Source of the DNA: Entoloma clypeatum
Lineage: Eukaryota > Basidiomycota > Agaricomycetes > Agaricales > Entolomataceae
Length of the DNA stretch: 64,000 nucleotides
Reading direction: 5' to 3'
NCBI GenBank assembly: GCA_963565915.1
Contig: OY751496.1
Location: 3,612,131-3,676,130 of the forward strand
The notes beneath the pieces were generated by a model. The model had not been told where the DNA came from. It worked only from the letters and a program-made list of their open reading frames with translations, and searched no databases. The translations under genes were made by a program, and so were the position numbers. Shown here piece after piece: positions 46,097 to 54,675 of this stretch (its first letter is position 1; each line of letters opens with the position of its first letter).

Positions 46097-46115
46097 CCCC
46101 CCCCCCCCCCCCCCC
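46097..46115 (+). repeat. Poly-C run of 19
   Basis: Uninterrupted C in a poly-proline stretch just before the GT69 relic. Prone to length change and sequencing error. Confidence 0.9.
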
Positions 46116-46713
46116 TTGTCGGCCATGCCCCACCGTCCACCTCCTGGTTCACCGACTTATTCGAAGACGCCGACAAAGACAGCCCGTTCTCCACCCCACT
46201 TCCCCTGCCCAACACAGATGCTTTTTCGCCATCAACCTTTACAACTCCTTCGACGTCATCCCCGACCTCTTCGCCACCCTCTTCCGTGTCGCCGCCATCC
46301 TCGGCTACCAGAACGTCTATGTTTCCATCTACGAAAACAGCTTCACCGACTAGACCAAGGCCCCCTCCGCATCGTCACCCATAGCGTCGGCATGCGCATC
46401 ACAATCCGCACCTCCATGCGCACCCGTGGCGCATTCAACCACCCTATCGAGTATATCGCCGAGGTCCGCAACTCCGCCTTCGTCCCCCTCCACGAGCTGA
46501 GCGACGCCGAGGGCGAGTACTTTGACTCCATCGTCTTCATGAACAACATCCTCCCCTGCGTTGACGACTTCTCCGAGCTCATCTATCAGAGGAAAGGCAA
46601 CAACGCCGGCATCACATGCACCGCGGACTACATGTGCCACGACGAGATCGGCGACCTCGTCTGCTACGACAACTGGGTCGCACACGATATCAACAGCACG
46701 GCACTGTCGTTGT
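46116..46713 (+). pseudogene. GT69 (CAP59/CMT1-like) mannosyltransferase relic
   Basis: Matches the family that adds mannose to fungal polysaccharides in the Golgi. FFAINLYNSFDVIPDLF and RVAAILGYQNVYVSIYENSF are followed by a TAG (46351-46353) where Gln is expected. The frame continues with GMRITIRTSMRTRGAF, EVRNSAFVPLHEL, FDSIVFMNNILPCVDDF (the acidic metal-site region) and CYDNWVAHDI. It then ends at 46713, well short of the usual C-terminus. A frameshift near 46225 separates the Pro-rich start. Broken by stop, frameshift and truncation. Confidence 0.75.
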
Positions 46714-46728
46714 GAGTGCAAAAGTGTT

Positions 46729-46809
46729 TGGACACTGTGGGAATTGAACCCAGGACCTCACGCAAGCATGGAGTGCAAAGTGTGCGCGCTACCCCTGTGC
46801 CAAGAGCCC
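46729..46809 (-). tRNA. tRNA-Ala(UGC)-like gene with small intron
   Basis: Minus strand: acceptor GGGCTCT pairs with AGTGTCC, including G3-U70, the alanine identity pair, with one mismatch. A box runs TGGCACAGGGGTAG and B box is GGTTCAATTCC. The anticodon loop reads TTTGC-A, giving UGC. About 9 nt after position 37 would be an intron, closing a stem with one mismatch. A TTTT terminator follows 6 nt past the 3' end. D and T stems each have one mismatch, so it could be a recent tRNA pseudogene. Confidence 0.5.
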
Positions 46810-47823
46810 ATTGTAACGTAATTTTGAATTCAGAATGTCTATAAGAAACGCCAGCGCCTTTACCACATCGTCACATTCACAATTCTTTTTATTTCATACC
46901 ACATTCAGCTCAGAAACTGTCAAAGAATACTCACCGCGGACGTCACTCGAATGCTCAAAAGGCACGCCCAGCCGCCCTTCAAGTTCCAACGCGCAAACAG
47001 CGCGGAGAATGGCCGCACGTTCTCACACGTGGTAAGACCCTGGCCCTCATTCCCAACTTTCACGTTCGTCGAGATATCTTTCCAGGAGTCTATGCTTTTC
47101 TGGATTCTATTCAATCACGAGGATTACAAATGATAAGCCCCCATAGAAACGACGCATCTCACCAACATCTCACCTGCTCGTCATCGAGGCTGGCCATCAT
47201 GTCAACGTGGTTTGTTAAAGGACGGTTCCGTAGCCAAACTTGAGCCAAACCGGCAAAGGTGACCACTTTCCGAGCCCAGGAGTACTATGATAAGATTGCT
47301 TCGTACTTTCCCTGCCCTCTCCAAAGTAACATTCATGAAGTAAATATCAAGCTACCTGCTCTACCAAAAGCTGACATGTCGAGAGTCATTTTCCGCCGCG
47401 GTGGTGTTCAAGCAGATGCTCTCTCTTTCATTGTCCTCCTAACAAGGATTCATGGATCTGAATGCTCGGCAAAGGAGACGTAAAGATGGCCGTGTCCCAC
47501 CTGGGACCGCGACGATGATGCAAGGATAAAGTAAGTCGTCCATTCACCTACATGGTTAGCACTTCATACTCATTCGAGTCTTTAAAGCTTGATGGTCCAT
47601 GCGCATTCGACGGCACCCAACCGGATACGTTTCAACCAGGTATCAAAACGGTGGATAGATTATTGCCATGTCATGTAATCTTCTCCTTTTTCAAGTCGCG
47701 ACCAACATAGAACCCCCTGCGATTCAGGATGACTACGCCAGCGAAAGATGCGTCGAGGGTTACCAGCTTGAGTCGGATTCATGTGCCAGCGGGTCGGAAC
47801 ATGGAACAATGGTAGATTGTGAT
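46810..47823. other. No gene recognised
   Basis: Short frames without motifs. Weak coding appearance at 47259-47483, but no start context or family. Confidence 0.35.
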
Positions 47824-48119
47824 TTATGGGACTGGTTTCTGATACATGATAAGAGCATCTAGGGAGAATCCAATCTTTGCAGGATAGACTCTATTTCCCG
47901 GGAGCGGGGCAGGCAGCTGTAGGGTGAAGAGAACTGCGGCAGCCACCGCCACGGCGGCGGACGAGCTATGTTTCTAAAATTCAACCTCATATTGGCAGAT
48001 CTAGGTGGATGACGTACGGTGGTGATTTCCAAGTCGTCCGAAGACAGAGGAGCTGCAACGGCGCTCATAGCGCGGAGAGCGATGAAAAAGACGAGAGTGA
48101 GGGAGATGTTGAAATGCAT
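47824..48119 (-). CDS. Small secreted or anchored protein
   Basis: Exon 1 (48119-48018) encodes a signal peptide, MHFNISLTLVFFIALRAMSA followed by VAAPLSS. A 44-nt intron (GTACGT..TTTAG) joins exon 2 (47973-47824), with KHSSSAAVAVAAAVLFTLQL, a second hydrophobic run, then LPAPLPG and a tail. About 83 residues. The second helix near the C-terminus suggests a membrane or GPI-type anchor. Function unknown. Confidence 0.55.
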
Positions 48120-50041
48120 GTCGGAATCGCGAGGGTTTGTTGATTACTGTAACTCGAACACTTGTTGGGTGGAAGCTGAGGGGATTACTTGCCACTGGCT
48201 CCTTTTTAACCACGGCAATGATGATGACTATGGCAGGATTTGCATCCTATATTCGAAATGGGACGTAACAACACCGTGTCACTGCCGAGAGTACCGCGAA
48301 AAGTTCTGTAAGGGTCTCATCAGATTCGAGACTCGTTGCCAAAGAAGTTGAGGAATCTTGTAGTATGAAACGACAACTAATTACCTGTGGTAGGGGCCTC
48401 CGAGCTGTCGGTCTTGCCAACTCGGAGTCCGAGGTGGCAATTGCTGCAAGGATTTGGTGAGGGCGATTTCAAGGTGGGCGAGCCTGAGTAGACGGAAGAT
48501 TGAATATTGGGTGTTAGATGGTGGCGTGGCAAAACAAAGATCGAATGTAATTTAGCCATACCTTTCTGTAGTCGACAGGAGTCACGGCATGCAGTGCTCC
48601 TTGACAGCGGTATAGCGACAGTCGAACCCATGATTCGTTGGGGTTTGGGCTATCGTGCAAACGTGCGAAGGGGCGCATCGGAAGAGGGCTCAAAACTGTT
48701 CTCTACATAACTTCTCTAGATCAGAGCCTACATACATGGTGACATCTCGCGACAAGTGACAACCGCTCAGGTTGATGATGAGATACTGTAGAGCCAACGC
48801 AACGATGCTGCGGGTAACCAGGTTCTATCAGTTTCTCTCGTGTCTGAAAAGTAGAAGCGGCTTCTACATGACCTTTTGGAGGCCGTGTCCAAACCAAATT
48901 CGGCGGTTCGTGTCCAAACTGCGGACCAGCCCTGTCCAGGGGTCCCAACTTCGATCCGGGCTCCGCCCTCGGCGGCTCGTCATGTCCGTGCCATGGCGAC
49001 AGACTCGAGGGAACCAGCGTATCATTGCAGACGGGGTTAATATGCTTCGAGTAGCAGAAAAGAGTCTCTCAGAGTCAAGATATCCGGCGATTCACGTGAA
49101 CATGCATGATTTGGTGTCAAAAACGCCAGTAACAAAACAACATATCGTATGCCTGGGAGGCCACATTTTCACCTGTAGGAGGAGGGCGGCTAGTAGCTTT
49201 GGTATAGTGCGAAAGACAGAAAGGTTACCCGGCATGGGACGCGAGGGCACACTGGCGGCAGCAGCGCAACAAACAAGGGACATCGTCGTCGGTGGTCAGA
49301 ATGGGTTACCAGCCTCGGCTTACATGGCGAGGAGTAGACAATGAACCTAAATCTCTTGCTTTGATCGTCCCCCTTGTCGTGAGTATTTTGGGTCCTGTGC
49401 GTGCAATGTACATACGAGCGCTCAAAATGAGTAGAGGTCATGCCCCACGCTAAGCCCTCCTTCCTGAATTTGAAACCTCAGCAGCGGCCGGGACAAGCGG
49501 GAGGTAACCTCGTACCGGAAGTACCATCTGCAGTCCTCCATGGCGGGGCCTTCATGGTCTGGCTGGCGTGTTTGGGGTGGAAAACCGACGTCCGAAGTTG
49601 ACGTATGCGTTGTCCGATAGTAATCGTATGGGGAAAGGTGGAGGCGCTAAGCCAAGACTCTAATTGTCTGGGTCAATAACGGTGATGAGTGAGAGAGATT
49701 TTCCCCAGGTACTTACCAGAGGATAAGGCGAGGCCGTGTCAACAGAGAAGTGATACACGGTCGCCCTTTCGGAGGCATAGCAAGACTGACGACACTCACA
49801 AGTATGTAGCTCGGCGTTGTCGCAACCGACAAGGACATGTGTGAGAAAGCTCAGGGGTCGTCAGGCACGCCATGTGACGGGGCAGTTGTTGCCGCCACCG
49901 ACTGACTGTTTTTGATCCCCCCCACTCTTTGCATCCTCACCTCCTTTCATCCGTCCGCCTCATCGGACAGAGTCTGAAGGAACAAGGCGCCATCCGTCAA
50001 TTCAAGCCATCGGAAGCGGTAGCTGGGAGGACAGCGCAGGA
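48120..50041. other. No gene recognised
   Basis: A plus-strand frame at 48772-49344 is open for 190 codons but has no motif and no support from composition. The rest has only short frames. Confidence 0.35.
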
Positions 50042-51684
50042 ATGCCGTCGAAGGGGAAAGGACGGGCAGTGGCACGAGACGAGGGAGCCGGAGGAGCGGG
50101 AGGAATCGTGCTTCCTCTTGGCGTGACGAGCAGCAGCGCGACATGTCCGTCCGATCGGTCGATTTCGTGTTCTTCCGCTGCAGACCAGCAGAATCTCTCG
50201 CTCCAAGTCGACACAGAATCCTCCGACCTCGTCCGTTTGACCTTTCAACCTGTCTTCTCCCTCTAACCCCTTTGTTGCAGTGGGCTACCTCTAAAGCTTG
50301 CACCTTGTCTCTTTGCGGCCAAGTCGACGGCCGCCACTACGACCCATCTGGCGACAGGAAAAGACTTTAAGATCACCTACCTCGATGGCCATGTCAGTGG
50401 GCCCATCGTCTGGGACACCGTCCAGATCGGCGGCTCGGCATCGAAAACCAGGCGTTTGGTATGTCACTCCCATCCTTCTTTGACTAACTCTGACCCTTCT
50501 ATCCAGCCGCAGCGGACGATATTCCAAACGAGCCACTCTCACCCCAGTTCGATTCTCGGCCTCGCTCTCCCCCTCAACTCCATCATCGCCGGTGCGATAC
50601 CCCCCGTCACCGGTAATTCTACCGATGGCGCTGCCTGGGCCTCAAATCTCTTCTCCATAACCCCTGCTTCATCCGCCTCTACCCAGCGCTTCCTCTCTCT
50701 TTCCCTCTCCCGCCCGGGAAGCTCTCGTATTCCAGCCCAACTCGGCATCCCGCAGAGCTTGTCCCAGATCCTTCACACATCCTCTACAGCACTCTCGTCA
50801 GCGAATGTACGGGAACTTTTTTCTGGAAAGTCGGCGTCCGTGCCATCACAGTCTATGTCAACGGCCAGCCACGCCCCGTCGACATCGGCAGATCCAATTC
50901 TGGCGCTGCCTTCCCCAGTGCCGTCCTTGATTCGGGTGTCCCCCTCCTCCTCACTACCTCTACAGTCGCTAACGCCATATACGACGCCATCGGCATAAAT
51001 CCCGCCAGTGACGGAAATTGTGGGTCCTCCTCCACTACTTTTCCTCTCGACATACTCAACTTCACCAACAGACTACGTGCCCTGCACTACCCCTTTCAAC
51101 CTCACCATCACCACTGACAACCGTCCCGAAATTCCTCTCCACCCGCTCGACCTCACCACCGAGCCCCCAAAGGACATCCAAGCTGACTTCTGCATCGGCC
51201 TCATCCAGCCCGCCGAAAACATCCTCTCCGACCTCAACTCCAAAGTCGGCGACATCATCCTGGGTGGCCCGTTCCTCCGCAATGTCTACACCGTCATAGC
51301 CTACGCCACAACCCCAACGGCACCTTCCCCCAGACCAACACCACTGGCAGCGACTCGCAGAACATCGCCCCACGGCCTGGGCTCATGGCGCTGACGGACC
51401 CGACGAGTGCGTTGGAGGTGAAGGCGTTCAACTAGCCCAACCAGAATGCGACGGGCGGTGGGACCCCGGGAAGTCATGGCAGGAGCTCGAGCGGGAAGGG
51501 ATGAGCGTCGGCATCATCGCGCTCATCACCATCCTTGGCTTCTTTACTCTCTGTTTTGCGCTCTTTGGGCTCAGGGGGTGGCTCTTCCGGAGGACGTTCA
51601 GGCGCGCAGGCGGCGGGGAGGGGGGGTCCCGGTGGGGAAGTGGACCGTTGTCCATCAGGATCAGTCTCGGCGGGTTGGCGGGTG
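50042..51684 (+). pseudogene. A1 aspartic protease, C-terminally anchored, broken
   Basis: Pepsin-type protease. IVLPLGVTSSSATCPSDRSI leads to the first active site, which reads VDTESSDLV (50207 onward): D-T-E instead of D-T-G. Later blocks in changing frames are FKITYLDGHVSGPIVWDTVQ, FDSRPRSP/ILGLALPLNS, AVLDSGVPLLLTTSTVANAI (second active site, intact D-S-G), PEIPLHPLDLTTEPPKDIQA, GDIILGGPFLRNVY and a membrane helix VGIIALITILGFFTLCFALF. Frameshifts and the active-site change mark it as dead. No signal peptide is visible upstream. Confidence 0.75.
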
Positions 51685-51764
51685 AGAGGGCAAGGAAGCC
51701 GCGCCGACTCTCAAAGCGCCCCCGCCATTCCTCCACCACATGCCTCACACAGCAGGCGCCGTGA

Positions 51765-52236
51765 CGCATCATACATCCCCCGCCCCCCCAACGCCTTCAT
51801 CATCTTCCACTCTTCCTTCATCCGTTCGCACCTGGTCACAGGGGAACCACTCGAATCTCTCAATAATAATCGGTGTGTCCCCCTTCTTCTGCCTTCTAGG
51901 TGCGATACCACACCCTTTCATCATCAGGCATGTATTGGAAGACTCTGCCTCAAACCGAACGCAGCGAATGGGAAGCCAAGGCTGTGATTGCTCAGGATGA
52001 ACATCGGAGACGCTATCCCGACTGGCGTTTTTGTCCTGCCACCGCCACCATCGCCAAGCTCAAGCTCCAAAACGGCTCTGCGCCTCCGCGGAGACGTCGC
52101 GTTCAGAATACCAAAGATCCACCTGATTGGAGGAGGACCCCAGTCTGATCCGGTGGTCGATTCCTCTCGTGATGGACAGGACATGAAGGGCAAGGGTAGG
52201 GCAAAGTCTGCTGGCAGGGGACGAGGGAGGGGACGA
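51765..52236 (+). pseudogene. HMG-box gene truncated at telomeric repeat
   Basis: The HMG box starts IPRPPNAFIIFHSSFIR. In another frame it continues QGNHSNLSIII, then a 55-nt GT..AG intron (51873-51927) leads to GMYWKTLPQTERSEWEAKAV and AQDEHRRRYPDWRFCP. This is the MATA_HMG-like DNA-binding fold of basidiomycete regulators. A one-base frameshift lies between the two first blocks. The frame after 52148 is basic (GRGRGRG-type) and merges into GGGGTTAGGGG at 52237, so the gene's 3' end was lost where a telomere was added. Confidence 0.7.
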
Positions 52237-52253
52237 GGGGTTAGGGGTTAGGG
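52237..52253 (+). repeat. Innermost telomeric repeat tract
   Basis: GGGGTTAGGGGTTAGGG directly after the HMG-box gene. It marks the boundary between chromosomal sequence and the telomeric element array. Confidence 0.9.
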
Positions 52254-52962
52254 AAGAAGTAGTTCCTTCGCAAAGAAGGACTATGGAAGGGGCGACTGTG
52301 GGGCCTGTGCCGAGTGGACAATAGGACTTGGGGAAAGTCCAGGATCCTATTTCGGCCTTTAAAGGCCTCATCAGGTCCGAATACGGCAATCGTTGAGTCA
52401 TTCCAGAGAACAATAACGCTATTGTTCTCTGGGACAGCTGACTCTGCCTATTGTTCACTTTTGGGCCTAGTCTGACAGCGGCGTGACAGGGAAGAACGCC
52501 ACAACCCGGAACCGAACAGGGTCCCGAAAGGACCCTGCAAGGACAAGGCTATGGGGAATCCCCATCAGCGAACCGACAGAAAGGCGCACCACAGTGAACC
52601 GAAATAGCGAGTCGTTCCCAAATCAAAGTCTCAAGAACTTTGAAGACGAAAGGCTATCCCGAAGGATATACAACAAGTAAACTAACCAGAACCCAAGAAC
52701 CGTAAGAACAGTTACAGGCAACACCCTAAGTACGCTATTTACGAAACGTACGAAGAAACGCCAGACACAATGTGTTGACATCAGAGTAGGAGTAAGCAAG
52801 GGCGAACAAGCAGATCATCTCATCGCTAGACATGTCGAATGTTCGATCCGACACCAGCTGAGCGAGATAACCCACAATCCCAACCCAACCCTAAGGTTGG
52901 GTGCATGTCCATCGTTGAGTCTAGCAAAGGCCGGACTCACCACCGATCCTAACGTTAACCGG
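52254..52962 (-). mobile_element. U1: terminal repeat unit, subfamily 1
   Basis: Unit without RT. The proximal (3') end starts AAGAAGTAGTTCC on the plus strand; the distal end is AACGTTAACCGG. Its ribozyme motif is at 52308-52388. It is a diverged form (subfamily 1) of the units that follow, sharing all hairpins but differing throughout in point changes. It probably is a solo copy of the element's terminal repeat. Confidence 0.8.
52308..52388 (-). ncRNA. Type I hammerhead ribozyme, copy 1
   Basis: Minus strand, 5' to 3': TGCCG, internal loop TATTC, GGAC, then the core CTGATGA. Stem II is GGCCT-TTAA-AGGCC, followed by GAA. Stem III is ATAGGA..TCCTAT, then U at the cleavage position, GTCC, loop ACT and CGGCA. 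Stem I is GGAC/GTCC plus TGCCG/CGGCA around an internal loop and is the open stem, which makes it type I. All invariant core bases are present. Predicted cleavage is between 52320 and 52319 (AUU^GUCC). Activity is inferred, not shown. Confidence 0.88.
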
Positions 52963-52975
52963 TTAGGGTTAGGGG
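52963..52975 (+). repeat. Telomeric tract between U1 and U2
   Basis: TTAGGGTTAGGGG. Confidence 0.85.
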
Positions 52976-53578
52976 AGGAGCACTACGACGAGCGCAGCGA
53001 GGAGGAGTGCGACTGAGGGGCCTGTGTGCCGATGTGGACAATAGGACTTGGGATAAGTCCGGGATCCTATTTCGGCCTTTATAGGCCTCATCAGGTCCGA
53101 AAACGGCAATCGGTTGAGTCATTCAGAGAACAATAGAACAATAGAACTATTGTTCTCTGGGCAGCTGACTCCGCCTATTGTCCACTTCGTCACACGCCTG
53201 ACAGGTCGTGAGAGGAAAACGCCACAATAGCGCTCGCCAAGACAGGACCCGAGTAGGACCCTGCAAAGGTAAGGCTATGGGGAATCCCCATCACGGACCA
53301 ACGGTCCGGGTGAGATCCGAGTGAACCGAGATAACGGATCGCTCCCACATCAAAGTCCGAAGATCTTTGAAGGCGAAGACCGTTATCCCGAAGGACACAC
53401 AACAAGAAAACTAACCAATACCTAGTAACATGTAAGAACAGTTACGGGAAACCACCTAAGTACATTATTTACGAAATGTACGTAAAAACGCCAGACACAA
53501 TGGTCGACATCAGAGCTGGAGTAAGCAAGGGCGAACAAGCAAACCATCTCATCGCTAGACATGTCGATTGTTCGAACG
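52976..53578 (-). mobile_element. U2: terminal repeat unit, subfamily 2, 5'-truncated
   Basis: Starts AGGAGCACTACG on the plus strand, the fixed 3' junction of subfamily 2. The distal end breaks at TTCGAAC, inside the unit, and is capped by TAGGGGTTAGGGG. This copy has an 8-bp duplication (AATAGAAC) in the long hairpin at 53130. Confidence 0.85.
53027..53108 (-). ncRNA. Hammerhead ribozyme, copy 2
   Basis: Same layout as copy 1, with stem II loop ATAA and stem I internal loop TTTTC/ACAT. Predicted cleavage between 53040 and 53039. The complementary 12-nt segment GTGGACAATAGG lies upstream in the RNA at 53185-53174. Confidence 0.9.
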
Positions 53579-53591
53579 TAGGGGTTAGGGG
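53579..53591 (+). repeat. Telomeric tract capping U2
   Basis: TAGGGGTTAGGGG. Confidence 0.9.
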
Positions 53592-54300
53592 AGGAGCACT
53601 ACGACGAGCGCAGCGAGGAGGAGTGCGACTGAGGGGCCTGTGTGCCGATGTGGACAATAGGACTTGGGATAAGTCCGGGATCCTATTTCGGCCTTTATAG
53701 GCCTCATCAGGTCCGAAAACGGCAATCGGTTGAGTCATTCAGAGAACAATAGAACTATTGTTCTCTGGGCAGCTGACTCCGCCTATTGTCCACTTCGTCA
53801 CACGCCTGACAGGTCGTGAGAGGAAAACGCCACAATAGCGCTCGCCAAGACAGGACCCGAGTAGGACCCTGCAAAGGTAAGGCTATGGGGAATCCCCATC
53901 ACGGACCAGCGGTCCGGGTGAGATCCGAGTGAACCGAGATAACGGATCGCTCCCACATCAAAGTCCGAAGATCTTTGAAGGCGAAGACCGTTATCCCGAA
54001 GGACACACAACAAGAAAACTAACCAATACCCAGTAACATGTAAGAACAGTTACGGGAAACCACCTAAGTACATTATTTACGAAATGTACGTAAAAACGCC
54101 AGACACAATGGTCGACATCAGAGCTGGAGTAAGCAAGGGCGAACAAGCAAGCCATCTCATCGCTAGACATGTCGATTGTTCGAACCGACACCAGCTGAGC
54201 GAGATGACCCACAATCCCAACCCAACCCTAGGGTTGGGCGCACGTCCGTCGTTGAGTCTAGCAAAGGCCGGACTCACCCCCAGCCCCTAACGTTAACCGG
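53592..54300 (-). mobile_element. U3: complete terminal repeat unit, subfamily 2
   Basis: Runs from the AGGAGCACTACG junction to AACGTTAACCGG, the same outer end as U1 and U7, so this is probably the full terminal repeat of about 709 bp without internal region. Confidence 0.85.
53643..53724 (-). ncRNA. Hammerhead ribozyme, copy 3
   Basis: Core and stems identical to copy 2. Predicted cleavage between 53656 and 53655. Confidence 0.9.
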
Positions 54301-54306
54301 TTAGGG
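54301..54306 (+). repeat. Minimal telomeric junction U3/U4
   Basis: A single TTAGGG separates the two units. Confidence 0.6.
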
Positions 54307-54360
54307 AAGAAGTAGTTCCTTCACAAAGAAGGACTATGGAAGGGGCGACTGTGGGGCCTG

Positions 54361-54441
54361 TGCCGAGTGGACAATAGGACTTGGGGAAAGTCCAGGATCC
54401 TATTTCGGCCTTTAAAGGCCTCATCAGGTCCGAATACGGCA
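54361..54441 (-). ncRNA. Hammerhead ribozyme, copy 4
   Basis: Identical to copy 1 (subfamily 1). Predicted cleavage between 54373 and 54372. It lies downstream of the reverse transcriptase stop in the same RNA. Confidence 0.9.
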
Positions 54442-54675
54442 ATCGTTGAGTCATTCCAGAGAACAATAACGCTATTGTTCTCTGGGACAGCTGACTCTGC
54501 CTATTGTTCACTTTTGGGCCTAGTCTGACAGCGGCGTGACAGGGAAGTACGCCACAACCCGGAACCGAACAGGGTCCCGAAGGGACCCTGCAAGGACAAG
54601 GCTATGGGGAATCCCCATCAGCAAACCGACAGAAAGGCGCACCACAGTGAACCGAAATAGCGAGTCCAAAGATAC

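Noticed and set aside
48772..49344. 190-codon open frame as a gene
   Set aside because: No motif, Arg/Cys-rich odd composition and no splice-supported extension. Probably chance.
53190..53405. A 71-codon minus-strand frame present unchanged in seven units
   Set aside because: It overlaps the structured RNA segment with covarying stems, has no recognisable domain and is absent from subfamily 1. The units are nearly identical, so conservation says little. Read as RNA structure, not protein.
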